A DNA stretch of 5,669 nucleotides from Actinomycetota bacterium (lineage in GTDB: Bacteria > Actinomycetota > Thermoleophilia > RBG-16-64-13). The translations under genes and the position numbers were made by a program. Positions 1 to 5,513 of this stretch are shown one piece after another; position 1 is the first letter of the stretch, and the number at the start of each line of letters is the position of its first letter. The stretch is taken from NCBI GenBank assembly GCA_003157225.1, contig PMIZ01000507.1, forward strand, positions 1-5,669, read 5' to 3'. Below the pieces are notes generated by a model, which was given only the letters and a program-made list of their open reading frames with translations, had not been told where the DNA came from and made no database searches.

Positions 1-227
1 ACAACATCTTCGAGATGACCGAGGCCCAACGTGAAGCCGCCGGCATCGGCTCGCTGCCCGGGGACCTCAACGAGGCCACCAAGGAATTCGCGAAATCGAG
101 CTTCGTGCGCGAGGCTCTCGGCGATCACGTCTGTGACTACCTCATTCGGAACAAAGTGGCCGAGTGGGACGAGTACAAGACCCTGATCACCCCGTACGAG
201 ATCCAGCGCTATCTTCCTATCCTTTAG
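1..227 (+). CDS. glnA: Glutamine synthetase type I, C-terminal fragment (5' end outside window)
   Basis: Glutamine synthetase makes glutamine from glutamate, ammonia and ATP in the cytoplasm and is the entry point of ammonia assimilation. The reading frame enters at base 3 and ends at TAG 225-227, leaving about 74 residues of a family that usually has about 440-475. The visible part matches the type I C-terminus: NIFEM, then GSLPGDLNEA, then VREALGDHV, and finally the AEWDEYKTLITPYEIQRYL block that closes most GSI proteins. In adenylylated GSI-beta enzymes the modified Tyr lies in an NLYDLP motif. Here the equivalent position (bases 9-11) is Phe, so regulation by adenylylation at this site is not expected, which fits the GSI-alpha type; that is inference from family knowledge. 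The active-site residues lie upstream and cannot be checked. A strong terminator follows 193 bp after the stop. Confidence 0.93.
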   Translation, partial: NIFEMTEAQREAAGIGSLPGDLNEATKEFAKSSFVREALGDHVCDYLIRNKVAEWDEYKTLITPYEIQRYLPIL

Positions 228-246
228 GAAGGGCGCAGACCGTTGA

Positions 247-386
247 GGAATGACGCTTTGACGCCGGGACGCGATCGACGCGGGCAAGCCGAGGACGCAG
301 GGAGCGTTCGTGGCATCGCCACGCGCGCGACTGAGGACGAAGGATGGCTCCGTCTAGTGCGGACGCGGCGGCCAAGCTTTCATTCC
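247..386 (+). ncRNA. Candidate structured RNA element, family not recognised
   Basis: This is a prediction from hand-found pairing. The outer helix is GGAATGA (247-253) with TCATTCC (380-386), 7 bp. It continues inward after small internal loops with GCTT (255-258) to AAGC (374-377), then G260 to C372, then CGCCG (262-266) to CGGCG (366-370). Inside lie a short hairpin CGCG-ATCGA-CGCG (270-282) and an arm closed by GGAGC (301-305) with GCTCC (347-351). That arm carries the hairpin CGTGGC-ATC-GCCACG (309-323). The motif GAGGACG-N-AGG occurs twice (291-301 and 333-343). The element lies between glnA and the oxoamine synthase gene and is followed by a terminator. It could be a cis-regulatory leader of the downstream gene, a free-standing small RNA, or the structured 3' trailer of glnA. 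I compared it from memory with lysine, SAM, glycine, c-di-GMP, c-di-AMP, guanidine, cobalamin, TPP and FMN riboswitches and with 6S, RNase P and SRP RNA, and saw no matching core. Confidence 0.4.
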
Positions 387-393
387 GAAACGA
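366..393 (+). repeat. Imperfect direct repeat, left copy
   Basis: This 28-bp stretch matches 1823-1850 at 22 of 28 positions with no gap. The matches fall in two blocks: CGGCGGC (366-372), identical in both copies, and TTCATTCCGAAACGA (379-393), which differs only by C386 versus T1843. It overlaps the 3' strand of the outer helix of the candidate RNA. The two copies flank the oxoamine synthase gene. Confidence 0.45.
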
Positions 394-403
394 TATAGGA
401 CTG

Positions 404-457
404 ACAGCCACCCTGCTGTGCCCCCGGCGGCCAATCGGCCGCCGGGGGCTTCTTTCT
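404..457 (+). terminator. Rho-independent terminator with adjacent small hairpin
   Basis: GCCCCCGGCGGCC (420-432) pairs perfectly over 13 bp with GGCCGCCGGGGGC (437-449), closing a four-base loop AATC. A pyrimidine-rich tract TTCTTTCT (450-457) follows. This is a very stable intrinsic terminator for rightward transcription. Directly against its left side is a second hairpin, ACAGC-CACCCT-GCTGT (404-419). The terminator could end the glnA transcript together with the structured trailer, or act as an attenuator about 100 nt ahead of the oxoamine synthase gene. No strong promoter was found between it and that gene, so the attenuator reading cannot be dismissed. Confidence 0.88.
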
Positions 458-538
458 GCGCGATCCGGACACATCAGGCGATAGGGACTGCCCTTCCTCG
501 GGTATAGCCCTCTGAGTGGGAAAGGCGTCCAGTCTGTC

Positions 539-550
539 AAAGGAAGGGGG
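539..550 (+). promoter_or_regulatory. Ribosome binding site that supports the GTG start at 557
   Basis: The purine-rich run AAAGGAAGGGGG ends 6 bases before GTG 557, a normal Shine-Dalgarno spacing. The in-frame ATG at 569 would sit 18 bases away from it, which is too far, so GTG 557 is the better start for the oxoamine synthase. Confidence 0.75.
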
Positions 551-556
551 ACTTCG

Positions 557-1822
557 GTGCTCAATTTGATGAAGCAACTGCTAGCGGTCGATCCGGGCCA
601 GGAGAGTACCAACTTCGGGAATGTGGAGCTTTTGCTCGATTTCATCCGGGAGCACAACCTCTATCCGCAAGTCCTCAGTATGCAAGAGGGCATCAACGAG
701 CCGGAGTGCGTCGCGAATGGCGTGCAGCTTCTCCAGTTCGGCGCTAACAACTACCTAAGCCTGTCCGAACATCCAGAGGTGAAAGCCGCGGCCATACGGG
801 CGATCGAGAAGTACGGCATAGGTCCGGGAGGGTCGCGGCTCCTGAGCGGTACCGTCACGATCACCGAGGAGGTAGAGCGCCGCATCGCCCGGCTCACGGG
901 CATGGAGGACTGTCTTACCTTTCCCACGGGCTACATGGCCAATGTCACGGTGTTTCAGGCTGTGATGAATCCCTTTGTCGGGCGGCTCCCCTATCAGAAG
1001 GCAGACGGAGCCATCTTCGTTGACGCCTATGCGCACGGTTCGATCATGGATGGCTGTGATCTGTCCCAGGTGCGTGTGGTCAAGTTCAAGCACAACGATC
1101 TGGACGACCTCAGGAGCAAGCTGGACGAGCATGAAGCCGCCTCCAACAAGCTCATCGTGACCGAAGGGGTCTACTGTCACGAAGGCGAGATCATCGACAT
1201 CCCAGCTTATGTTGAGATCGCGCGCGCCCACAGAGCCAAGCTCATGGTGGACGACGCCCACGCGATCGGTGTCATCGGCTCGCGAGGCGGTGGGTCTCCC
1301 GACTACCACGGCTGCGCAGAGGGAATCGACATCCTCATGGGTTGCATGGACAAGGCCATGGGCGGCACCGGCGGTTACTTGTGCGGGAGCAAGCCCCTAA
1401 TAGACTTTCTACGTATCGCGGCCATTTCTAGCGTGCTTTCGTCGGCGCTTCCGTGCGCCATGGCGGGAGCGGTGATAGCTGCCATCGACCTGATTGAGAA
1501 CGGGCAGGAGCTAAGAGAGGGTCTTCGGGACAAGTCGCGCTATCTCAAGCGCGGGTTGCGTGAAGCCGGCCTAGCGGTCCTCGGCAGCGACGACCTGCCC
1601 TCGGTGCCGGTGTTGATCGGGCCCGAAGGTCTCGGCGTGGCGTTTGCGAACCGGCTGATGGACAGGGGCATCTTCTGCCCGCTCTTCCGGTGGCCCGCGA
1701 TGCCGTTTGGACAGTCCCGGCTGCGCGCGAGCCTAATGGCACGACATGAACAAAGCCACCTGGACAGACTGATAGAGAGCTGCGGCGAGGTCGGCCGCGA
1801 GCTGGGACTGGTCGGGCGCTAA
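557..1822 (+). CDS. Alpha-oxoamine synthase family PLP enzyme, serine palmitoyltransferase-like
   Basis: A 421-residue fold type I PLP enzyme of the class II aminotransferase-like group. Family members condense an amino acid (serine, alanine or glycine) with an acyl thioester, losing CO2 in most cases (serine palmitoyltransferase, AONS) or giving 2-amino-3-ketobutyrate in KBL. Visible landmarks are FGANNYLSL (61-69), GGSRLLSGT (91-99), DAYAHGSIMDG (156-166; His160 is the expected PLP-stacking residue), KHNDLDDL (178-185), VTEGVYCHEGEI (201-212) and VDDAH (231-235; Asp232 and His235 expected to contact the PLP pyridine N and O3'). The Schiff-base lysine is Lys266 in CMDKAMGGTGG. Near the C-terminus, RASLMARHEQSHLD (390-403) resembles the SLMATHT segment of serine palmitoyltransferases. 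Length is normal for the family. The lysine motif is unusual: most members have T-F/L-S/G-K-A-L/F-G, here it is C-M-D-K-A-M-G. The gene stands alone between a terminator and a convergent kinase. No acyl carrier protein, biotin or threonine-catabolism gene is adjacent, so kbl, bioF or spt cannot be assigned. Cytoplasmic; no signal peptide seen. Confidence 0.85.
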   Translation: MLNLMKQLLAVDPGQESTNFGNVELLLDFIREHNLYPQVLSMQEGINEPECVANGVQLLQFGANNYLSLSEHPEVKAAAIRAIEKYGIGPGGSRLLSGTVTITEEVERRIARLTGMEDCLTFPTGYMANVTVFQAVMNPFVGRLPYQKADGAIFVDAYAHGSIMDGCDLSQVRVVKFKHNDLDDLRSKLDEHEAASNKLIVTEGVYCHEGEIIDIPAYVEIARAHRAKLMVDDAHAIGVIGSRGGGSPDYHGCAEGIDILMGCMDKAMGGTGGYLCGSKPLIDFLRIAAISSVLSSALPCAMAGAVIAAIDLIENGQELREGLRDKSRYLKRGLREAGLAVLGSDDLPSVPVLIGPEGLGVAFANRLMDRGIFCPLFRWPAMPFGQSRLRASLMARHEQSHLDRLIESCGEVGRELGLVGR

Positions 1823-1850
1823 CGGCGGCAGGGGCTTCATTCTGAAACGA
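1823..1850 (+). repeat. Imperfect direct repeat, right copy
   Basis: This stretch starts at the base after the oxoamine synthase stop codon (TAA 1820-1822) and fills almost all of the 31-bp gap before the convergent kinase gene. It matches 366-393 at 22 of 28 positions, including CGGCGGC and TTCATTCTGAAACGA. Its TCATTCT segment (1837-1843) could also pair, with one G-U, with GGAATGA (247-253) of the upstream RNA element. No terminator-like hairpin with a T-run is visible in this gap. Confidence 0.45.
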
Positions 1851-1853
1851 GTT

Positions 1854-4487
1854 CTAAGACAGGGCCGCGCGGACTGCAGCCAGCAGGGCATCCATCGTGA
1901 AGGGCTTCTCCAGGAGGGGTACGTCAGATAGGCGTAGGAGTTCATCCAGCTTGTCCTGAGCATAGCCGGAGATGTACAGCACTCGGAGCTCGGGGTGCGC
2001 TTCCCGAAGGCGGCCAACGAATTCGGGGCCGCTGGTGATCGGCATCACCACGTCTGTGACCAAGAGATCGGGCGGTCCATGTCGTTCGATGATCTTCATC
2101 GCGGCTTCGGCGCCGTCAGCCTCGCGCACCTGAAAGCCGTGGCTTCGCAGTGCCCTGGTGACAAGGCTGCGCACTGCTTCTTCATCCTCCACGACAAGGA
2201 GCGTCTCGGAGCCGTCGACGCGCTCCACCGGCGCCGGAGCGACGGTCCCCTCCTCCTCGATCTCACCGTTCAGTCGCGGAAGGAGAACTCGGAAAGTGGT
2301 GCCTTGGCCAACGGCGGACTGTACGATCACCCGCCCGCCGCTCTGGCCCACAACGCCGTAGACAGTGGCCAAGCCCAGCCCCGTGCCTCCTTCACCTTTG
2401 GTGGTGAAGAAGGGCTCGAACAGGTGCGGAATGATGTCTTCCGCGATGCCGCCCCCAGTGTCCGAGACGCTTAGCACCACATACGAGCCGGACGGCACTC
2501 CCTCGTAAGGCCCGGTCGGGTGCGAGTCAATCTCAACGTTTGCAGTTCCGACGACCACAGAGCCACCTTGCGGCATGGCATCGCGGGCGTTGACTACGAG
2601 GTTCATGCACACTTGCTCGATCTGCCCGGGGTCCGCTCTCACCGTACCCAAGTCGGGCGCTAGATCCGTGGAGAACTCTATCCGCTCGCCGAGGAGGCGA
2701 ACAAACATCTCCTGGGTCGACCGGACGACTGTGTTGAGGCTGATGACCCGCGGTTTGAGCACCTGCTTGCGCGAGAAGGCGAGCAACTGCCGAGTGAGGC
2801 CGACCGCACGGTCGACGGCTTGGCGGACCTCGTGCATGTGTTTGTGTGTCGGATCATCGTCCGCCAGCCCAGCCTGGACGAGTTCGGCGTACCCTCCGAT
2901 GGCCGTGAGGAGATTGTTGAAGTCGTGAGCTATCCCTCCGGCCAGAAGCCCGATTGCCTCCATCTTGGAAGAGTGACCAAGCCGTTCCTCCATGCGCCTG
3001 CGGTCCGTGACGTCGAGCCAGGATCCGATCAGCTCGACCGGATTTCCCTCTTGGTCCTTCACCAACCTGGCCTCGTCGTGGATCCAGTGATAGGTCCCAT
3101 CCTGGGATAGCAGTCGATACTCGTAGGAAGCGCGCCCCTTCGTCAGTATCTCCGCCCTGCTGGTCAGAAGGTCCACGTCCTCTGGATGCAGGTGCTCCGC
3201 CCAGAAGTCAGGGTTGCCCACCACCGACTCGGGTCGGTACCCTAGCTGAGATTCGAGATTGCCGCCCACAAAGCCGACCGAGAAGAGACCCCGTGGTTCA
3301 CAGCTGTAGATGACAGCGGGACTTGAAGAGAGCAGATGCGCAAGGCGAGCTCGACCGCGCGAGAGCTCCTCATTGGCTGTTCTCAGTTCGGCCGTCCTGG
3401 CCTGCACGCGGCCATCGAGTTCACGGTGAGCCTCCTCCAGCGCCAATTCGGCCTTCCTGCGGTCGGTCGAATCACGAAGAACCAGGATGCTTCCGCGCAC
3501 ACGGTCGTGACTATCGCGAAGGGCGGAGACCCGACCATCGTAGAAGTGCCCCCCGTACTCGCACTCTCGTGGTTGATCGGCCAGCGTATCTTCCCGGTAC
3601 TTGTGTGCGGCGAGAAGACCGGGGCAGTCTGCCATCACCTCGGTGACGGCCTTGCCGGCGACCGAGCCCATCTGTTTGCCGAGCAGCGTCTCCGCGGCGG
3701 GATTGAGATAGACGACCCGGTCTCCGGTGTCGGTCACAACGAGACTGTCACTCATGTGCCTTACGACGAACTCGCGGGCCGCCGGAGCGACATCGAGAAG
3801 ATGGTATCGCGTGAAGCCCCAGTAGAGCGCCAGTCCTACCCAGGCGAACAAGGCGGGCGTTAGGTTCACCGGCTCTGATTTTGGCATGGTGAGCGTATAG
3901 AGTGCGTCCACCGTCAAGGGCACAAGCACCCCGGCAAGAAGCGCCGCGACTTGGCGTCGATATATTCCGGGTTCACGGATGAACAAGGAGGCCAACAGGA
4001 TTATCCCGATCACAATCAAAGCGTAGCTGTACGCGGTGTCCACATACCACCATGGTCCAGGGCTCTCGTGAAGAACCATGTAGGATCCAACCGAGTTCAG
4101 GGTGAGACCCTTCCACACGAGGGTATGGTACTGGCTGGTCCAGACTAGGACCTGGGTCAGGGCAGGCAGAAACAGAAGGACACCGAGTGTATCGGGCGTC
4201 ACCCACTTCTCGCGCCCGGTATATATGGCGGCGAAAGCAAACCAGGCAACGCCGAGCGTGTCTATTCCGATGAACGCCAGCTTGTGGAATGCCACGGCGT
4301 ATTCCAGAGTGCCCGAAGCAAGCTGGAGGGCTGTGGTCCAAGCCCAGATGGCCCCGGCAATACTCACCAGGCCGAGGGCAAGAGAGCTCGATGAAGGGCG
4401 ACGGCGCAAGGTGAAGACGCCCACTCCGAGCGATATCGCCCCGGTGGCTACCATGAGCGGGACATACGCGTTGAATTGCCAGATCAT
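1854..4487 (-). CDS. Membrane-bound hybrid sensor histidine kinase (7TM-PAS-PAS-HisKA-HATPase-REC)
   Basis: An 877-residue inner-membrane signalling protein that would autophosphorylate on histidine and pass the phosphate to its own receiver domain. Residues about 6-227 hold seven hydrophobic segments (roughly 6-27, 35-55, 66-90, 98-117, 149-170, 178-199, 209-227), the layout of the histidine kinase N-terminal 7TM domain. A first PAS domain spans about 238-340 and ends in RDSTDRRKAE; a charged coiled-coil linker runs about 341-383. A second PAS/PAC domain covers about 385-497 (FWAEHLHPEDV, YHWIHDEARLV, IGSWLDVTDR). The HisKA H-box is GGIAHDFNNLL with phospho-accepting His521. The ATPase domain shows NLVVNARDAM (629-638), DTGGG (676-680) and GTGLGL (701-706). 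The receiver domain has acidic residues Glu767-Asp768-Glu769, phospho-accepting Asp812 (TDVVMP), Ser840 and Lys861 (EKPF). All catalytic residues seem intact. The ATG at 4487 has only a weak GGA upstream. No response regulator or histidine phosphotransferase lies nearby, so output and stimulus are unknown. It converges on the oxoamine synthase and diverges from the methyltransferase gene. Confidence 0.95.
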   Translation of the reverse strand: MIWQFNAYVPLMVATGAISLGVGVFTLRRRPSSSSLALGLVSIAGAIWAWTTALQLASGTLEYAVAFHKLAFIGIDTLGVAWFAFAAIYTGREKWVTPDTLGVLLFLPALTQVLVWTSQYHTLVWKGLTLNSVGSYMVLHESPGPWWYVDTAYSYALIVIGIILLASLFIREPGIYRRQVAALLAGVLVPLTVDALYTLTMPKSEPVNLTPALFAWVGLALYWGFTRYHLLDVAPAAREFVVRHMSDSLVVTDTGDRVVYLNPAAETLLGKQMGSVAGKAVTEVMADCPGLLAAHKYREDTLADQPRECEYGGHFYDGRVSALRDSHDRVRGSILVLRDSTDRRKAELALEEAHRELDGRVQARTAELRTANEELSRGRARLAHLLSSSPAVIYSCEPRGLFSVGFVGGNLESQLGYRPESVVGNPDFWAEHLHPEDVDLLTSRAEILTKGRASYEYRLLSQDGTYHWIHDEARLVKDQEGNPVELIGSWLDVTDRRRMEERLGHSSKMEAIGLLAGGIAHDFNNLLTAIGGYAELVQAGLADDDPTHKHMHEVRQAVDRAVGLTRQLLAFSRKQVLKPRVISLNTVVRSTQEMFVRLLGERIEFSTDLAPDLGTVRADPGQIEQVCMNLVVNARDAMPQGGSVVVGTANVEIDSHPTGPYEGVPSGSYVVLSVSDTGGGIAEDIIPHLFEPFFTTKGEGGTGLGLATVYGVVGQSGGRVIVQSAVGQGTTFRVLLPRLNGEIEEEGTVAPAPVERVDGSETLLVVEDEEAVRSLVTRALRSHGFQVREADGAEAAMKIIERHGPPDLLVTDVVMPITSGPEFVGRLREAHPELRVLYISGYAQDKLDELLRLSDVPLLEKPFTMDALLAAVRAALS

Positions 4488-4698
4488 TCACTACATCCAA
4501 GCGGGCTGACTATGAGGGCCGGACAAGGGCAGAAGATGAAAGATGCAGGACATCGGCTCATCATCATGCACTACCCTGCACTTCGGCGTCTCAAATGGAA
4601 TCCCTTGGTCGCCCCGCTCCTGTCGCCTTCCGGAAACTGCATAGGTCGCGCTGTCTAGCTGCCGCACGCCAGGACTACAGATACCCTGAATCCTCCGA

Positions 4699-4728
4699 TT
4701 GACACTCATCGTGCGCCTGTGACATGCT
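4699..4728 (+). promoter_or_regulatory. Putative sigma-70 type promoter for the methyltransferase/YbjQ-family operon
   Basis: A perfect -35 hexamer TTGACA (4699-4704) is followed, after 18 bp, by the weak -10 hexamer CATGCT (4723-4728). That hexamer is preceded by TG at 4720-4721, giving an extended -10 (TG-A-CATGCT) that could compensate. Transcription would begin near 4735, leaving a leader of about 40 nt. The rest of the 286-bp divergent region (4488-4773) shows only a weak inverted repeat GATGA (4535-4539)/TCATC (4558-4562) with GATG/CATC inside it, and no convincing kinase promoter. Confidence 0.5.
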
Positions 4729-4773
4729 CGTTGGTAGTCTGCCGCTGCCTGCCACGCAAGAGAGGTTTGCGCT

Positions 4774-5496
4774 ATGTCCTTCATCCCTGAGACGCTTGTG
4801 TCCGGTTTCTTCCGCGGCTACTACCGGTACGCGGCGTTCCTCAATCGCCTGGTGCCAACCTCGGATATCGATGGACGACCGTTTCGAGTATTGCCTTCCG
4901 TCTGCAAGCCTCTGGGGAACGAACAGGTGCTTGTCGACCACATACCGTCCGGGAAGAACGTTCTGGAAGTAGGTTGCGGCTCCGGGATAATCACCCTCTA
5001 CGCAGCCAAGAAGAGCAAGTACGTTACCGCCGTCGACATCAGCCCCGACGCGGTAGAAAACACCAGGATCAATCTGGCGGCTCAGGGCGTAGAGAATGTG
5101 GCGGTCTTCACCAGCAACTGCTTTGAATCAGTCTCGGGCGAATACGAGATTGTGATCTCCAATCCGCCGTGGATGGATCTCGAGCTCGACGATCCGAACA
5201 GGAAGTGGGCTTCGTCAAAGACACTGATTCCGAGTTTGTTCCGAGATTCGGGACGGTTCTTGGTCAACTGTGGCCTTCTCGCCATCTCTTGTCCGGCCGC
5301 CGCCAAAGACAAGCTTCTCGAGCTCGCCAAACAGAACGGATTCAGCCTAGTCTCCACACACCCCAGGAACAAGAACAAGAATCTTCGGGTGCGTCTTCTG
5401 ACCCTCCTGTACCTTGAGGTCGGTTTTCATCCCCTCGTGTACGTGTTTCAAAAAGAGGCGACGGCAGGCGCGCGAGAATCTGGATCAACGGACTAG
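4774..5496 (+). CDS. SAM-dependent methyltransferase, small-domain (MTS/HemK-like) family
   Basis: A 240-residue class I methyltransferase, cytoplasmic, with no membrane segment needed. The SAM-binding motif I is VLEVGCGSG (63-71). Asp88 in TAVDIS (85-90) is the expected ribose-binding acidic residue at the end of strand 2. Motif IV is SNPPW (129-133); an N-P-P-[YFW] motif is typical of enzymes that methylate a planar amide or exocyclic nitrogen, such as PrmC/HemK (glutamine) and RsmC-type or N6-adenine enzymes. The segment RVLPSVCKPLGNEQVLVDHI (38-57) before motif I resembles the substrate-side region of such proteins. The C-terminus after about 228 is polar and probably disordered. The ATG at 4774 has AAGAGAGG eight bases upstream (4758-4765), a good ribosome site. 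The target is not determinable: there is no PrmC-like N-terminal helical domain of full size and no release-factor gene beside it. It probably shares a transcript with the next gene (17-bp gap). Confidence 0.85.
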   Translation: MSFIPETLVSGFFRGYYRYAAFLNRLVPTSDIDGRPFRVLPSVCKPLGNEQVLVDHIPSGKNVLEVGCGSGIITLYAAKKSKYVTAVDISPDAVENTRINLAAQGVENVAVFTSNCFESVSGEYEIVISNPPWMDLELDDPNRKWASSKTLIPSLFRDSGRFLVNCGLLAISCPAAAKDKLLELAKQNGFSLVSTHPRNKNKNLRVRLLTLLYLEVGFHPLVYVFQKEATAGARESGSTD

Positions 5497-5513
5497 AGAA
5501 ACAGGAGAACCAC

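Noticed and set aside
228..420. A known riboswitch or housekeeping RNA (glycine, lysine, SAM, c-di-AMP, 6S, RNase P)
   Set aside because: The conserved core sequences of these families are not visible; only the general shape is RNA-like.
503..508. TATAGC as a -10 element for the oxoamine synthase gene
   Set aside because: It matches only four of six -10 positions and the correctly spaced upstream hexamer (GATAGG at 480-485) does not resemble a -35 element.
217..657. A 146-codon minus-strand open frame across the glnA-synthase intergenic region
   Set aside because: It runs through the terminator hairpin and into the start of the synthase gene, and its translation is Arg/Ser/Pro-rich and low in sense, as expected from a chance frame.
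755..1309. A 184-codon open frame on the minus strand inside the oxoamine synthase gene
   Set aside because: It lies opposite the best-conserved part of a recognised enzyme, its translation resembles no family I know, and it has no clear ribosome site; it is a product of GC-rich codon bias.
3336..3863. A 175-codon plus-strand open frame opposite the PAS region of the kinase
   Set aside because: The minus-strand PAS, linker and membrane domains are clearly coding here; the plus-strand frame has no recognisable domain.
3973..4500. A minus-strand open frame overlapping the start of the kinase gene in another frame
   Set aside because: It shadows the seven-helix domain and gives a Pro/Arg/Cys-rich translation without hydrophobic periodicity; the kinase frame is the coherent one.
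4566..4594. A possible leftward kinase promoter with TTGAGA as -35 (plus-strand TCTCAA at 4589-4594) and a CATGAT-like -10
   Set aside because: The spacing to the best -10 match is about 20 bp and nearer hexamers match poorly, so it is too weak to list.
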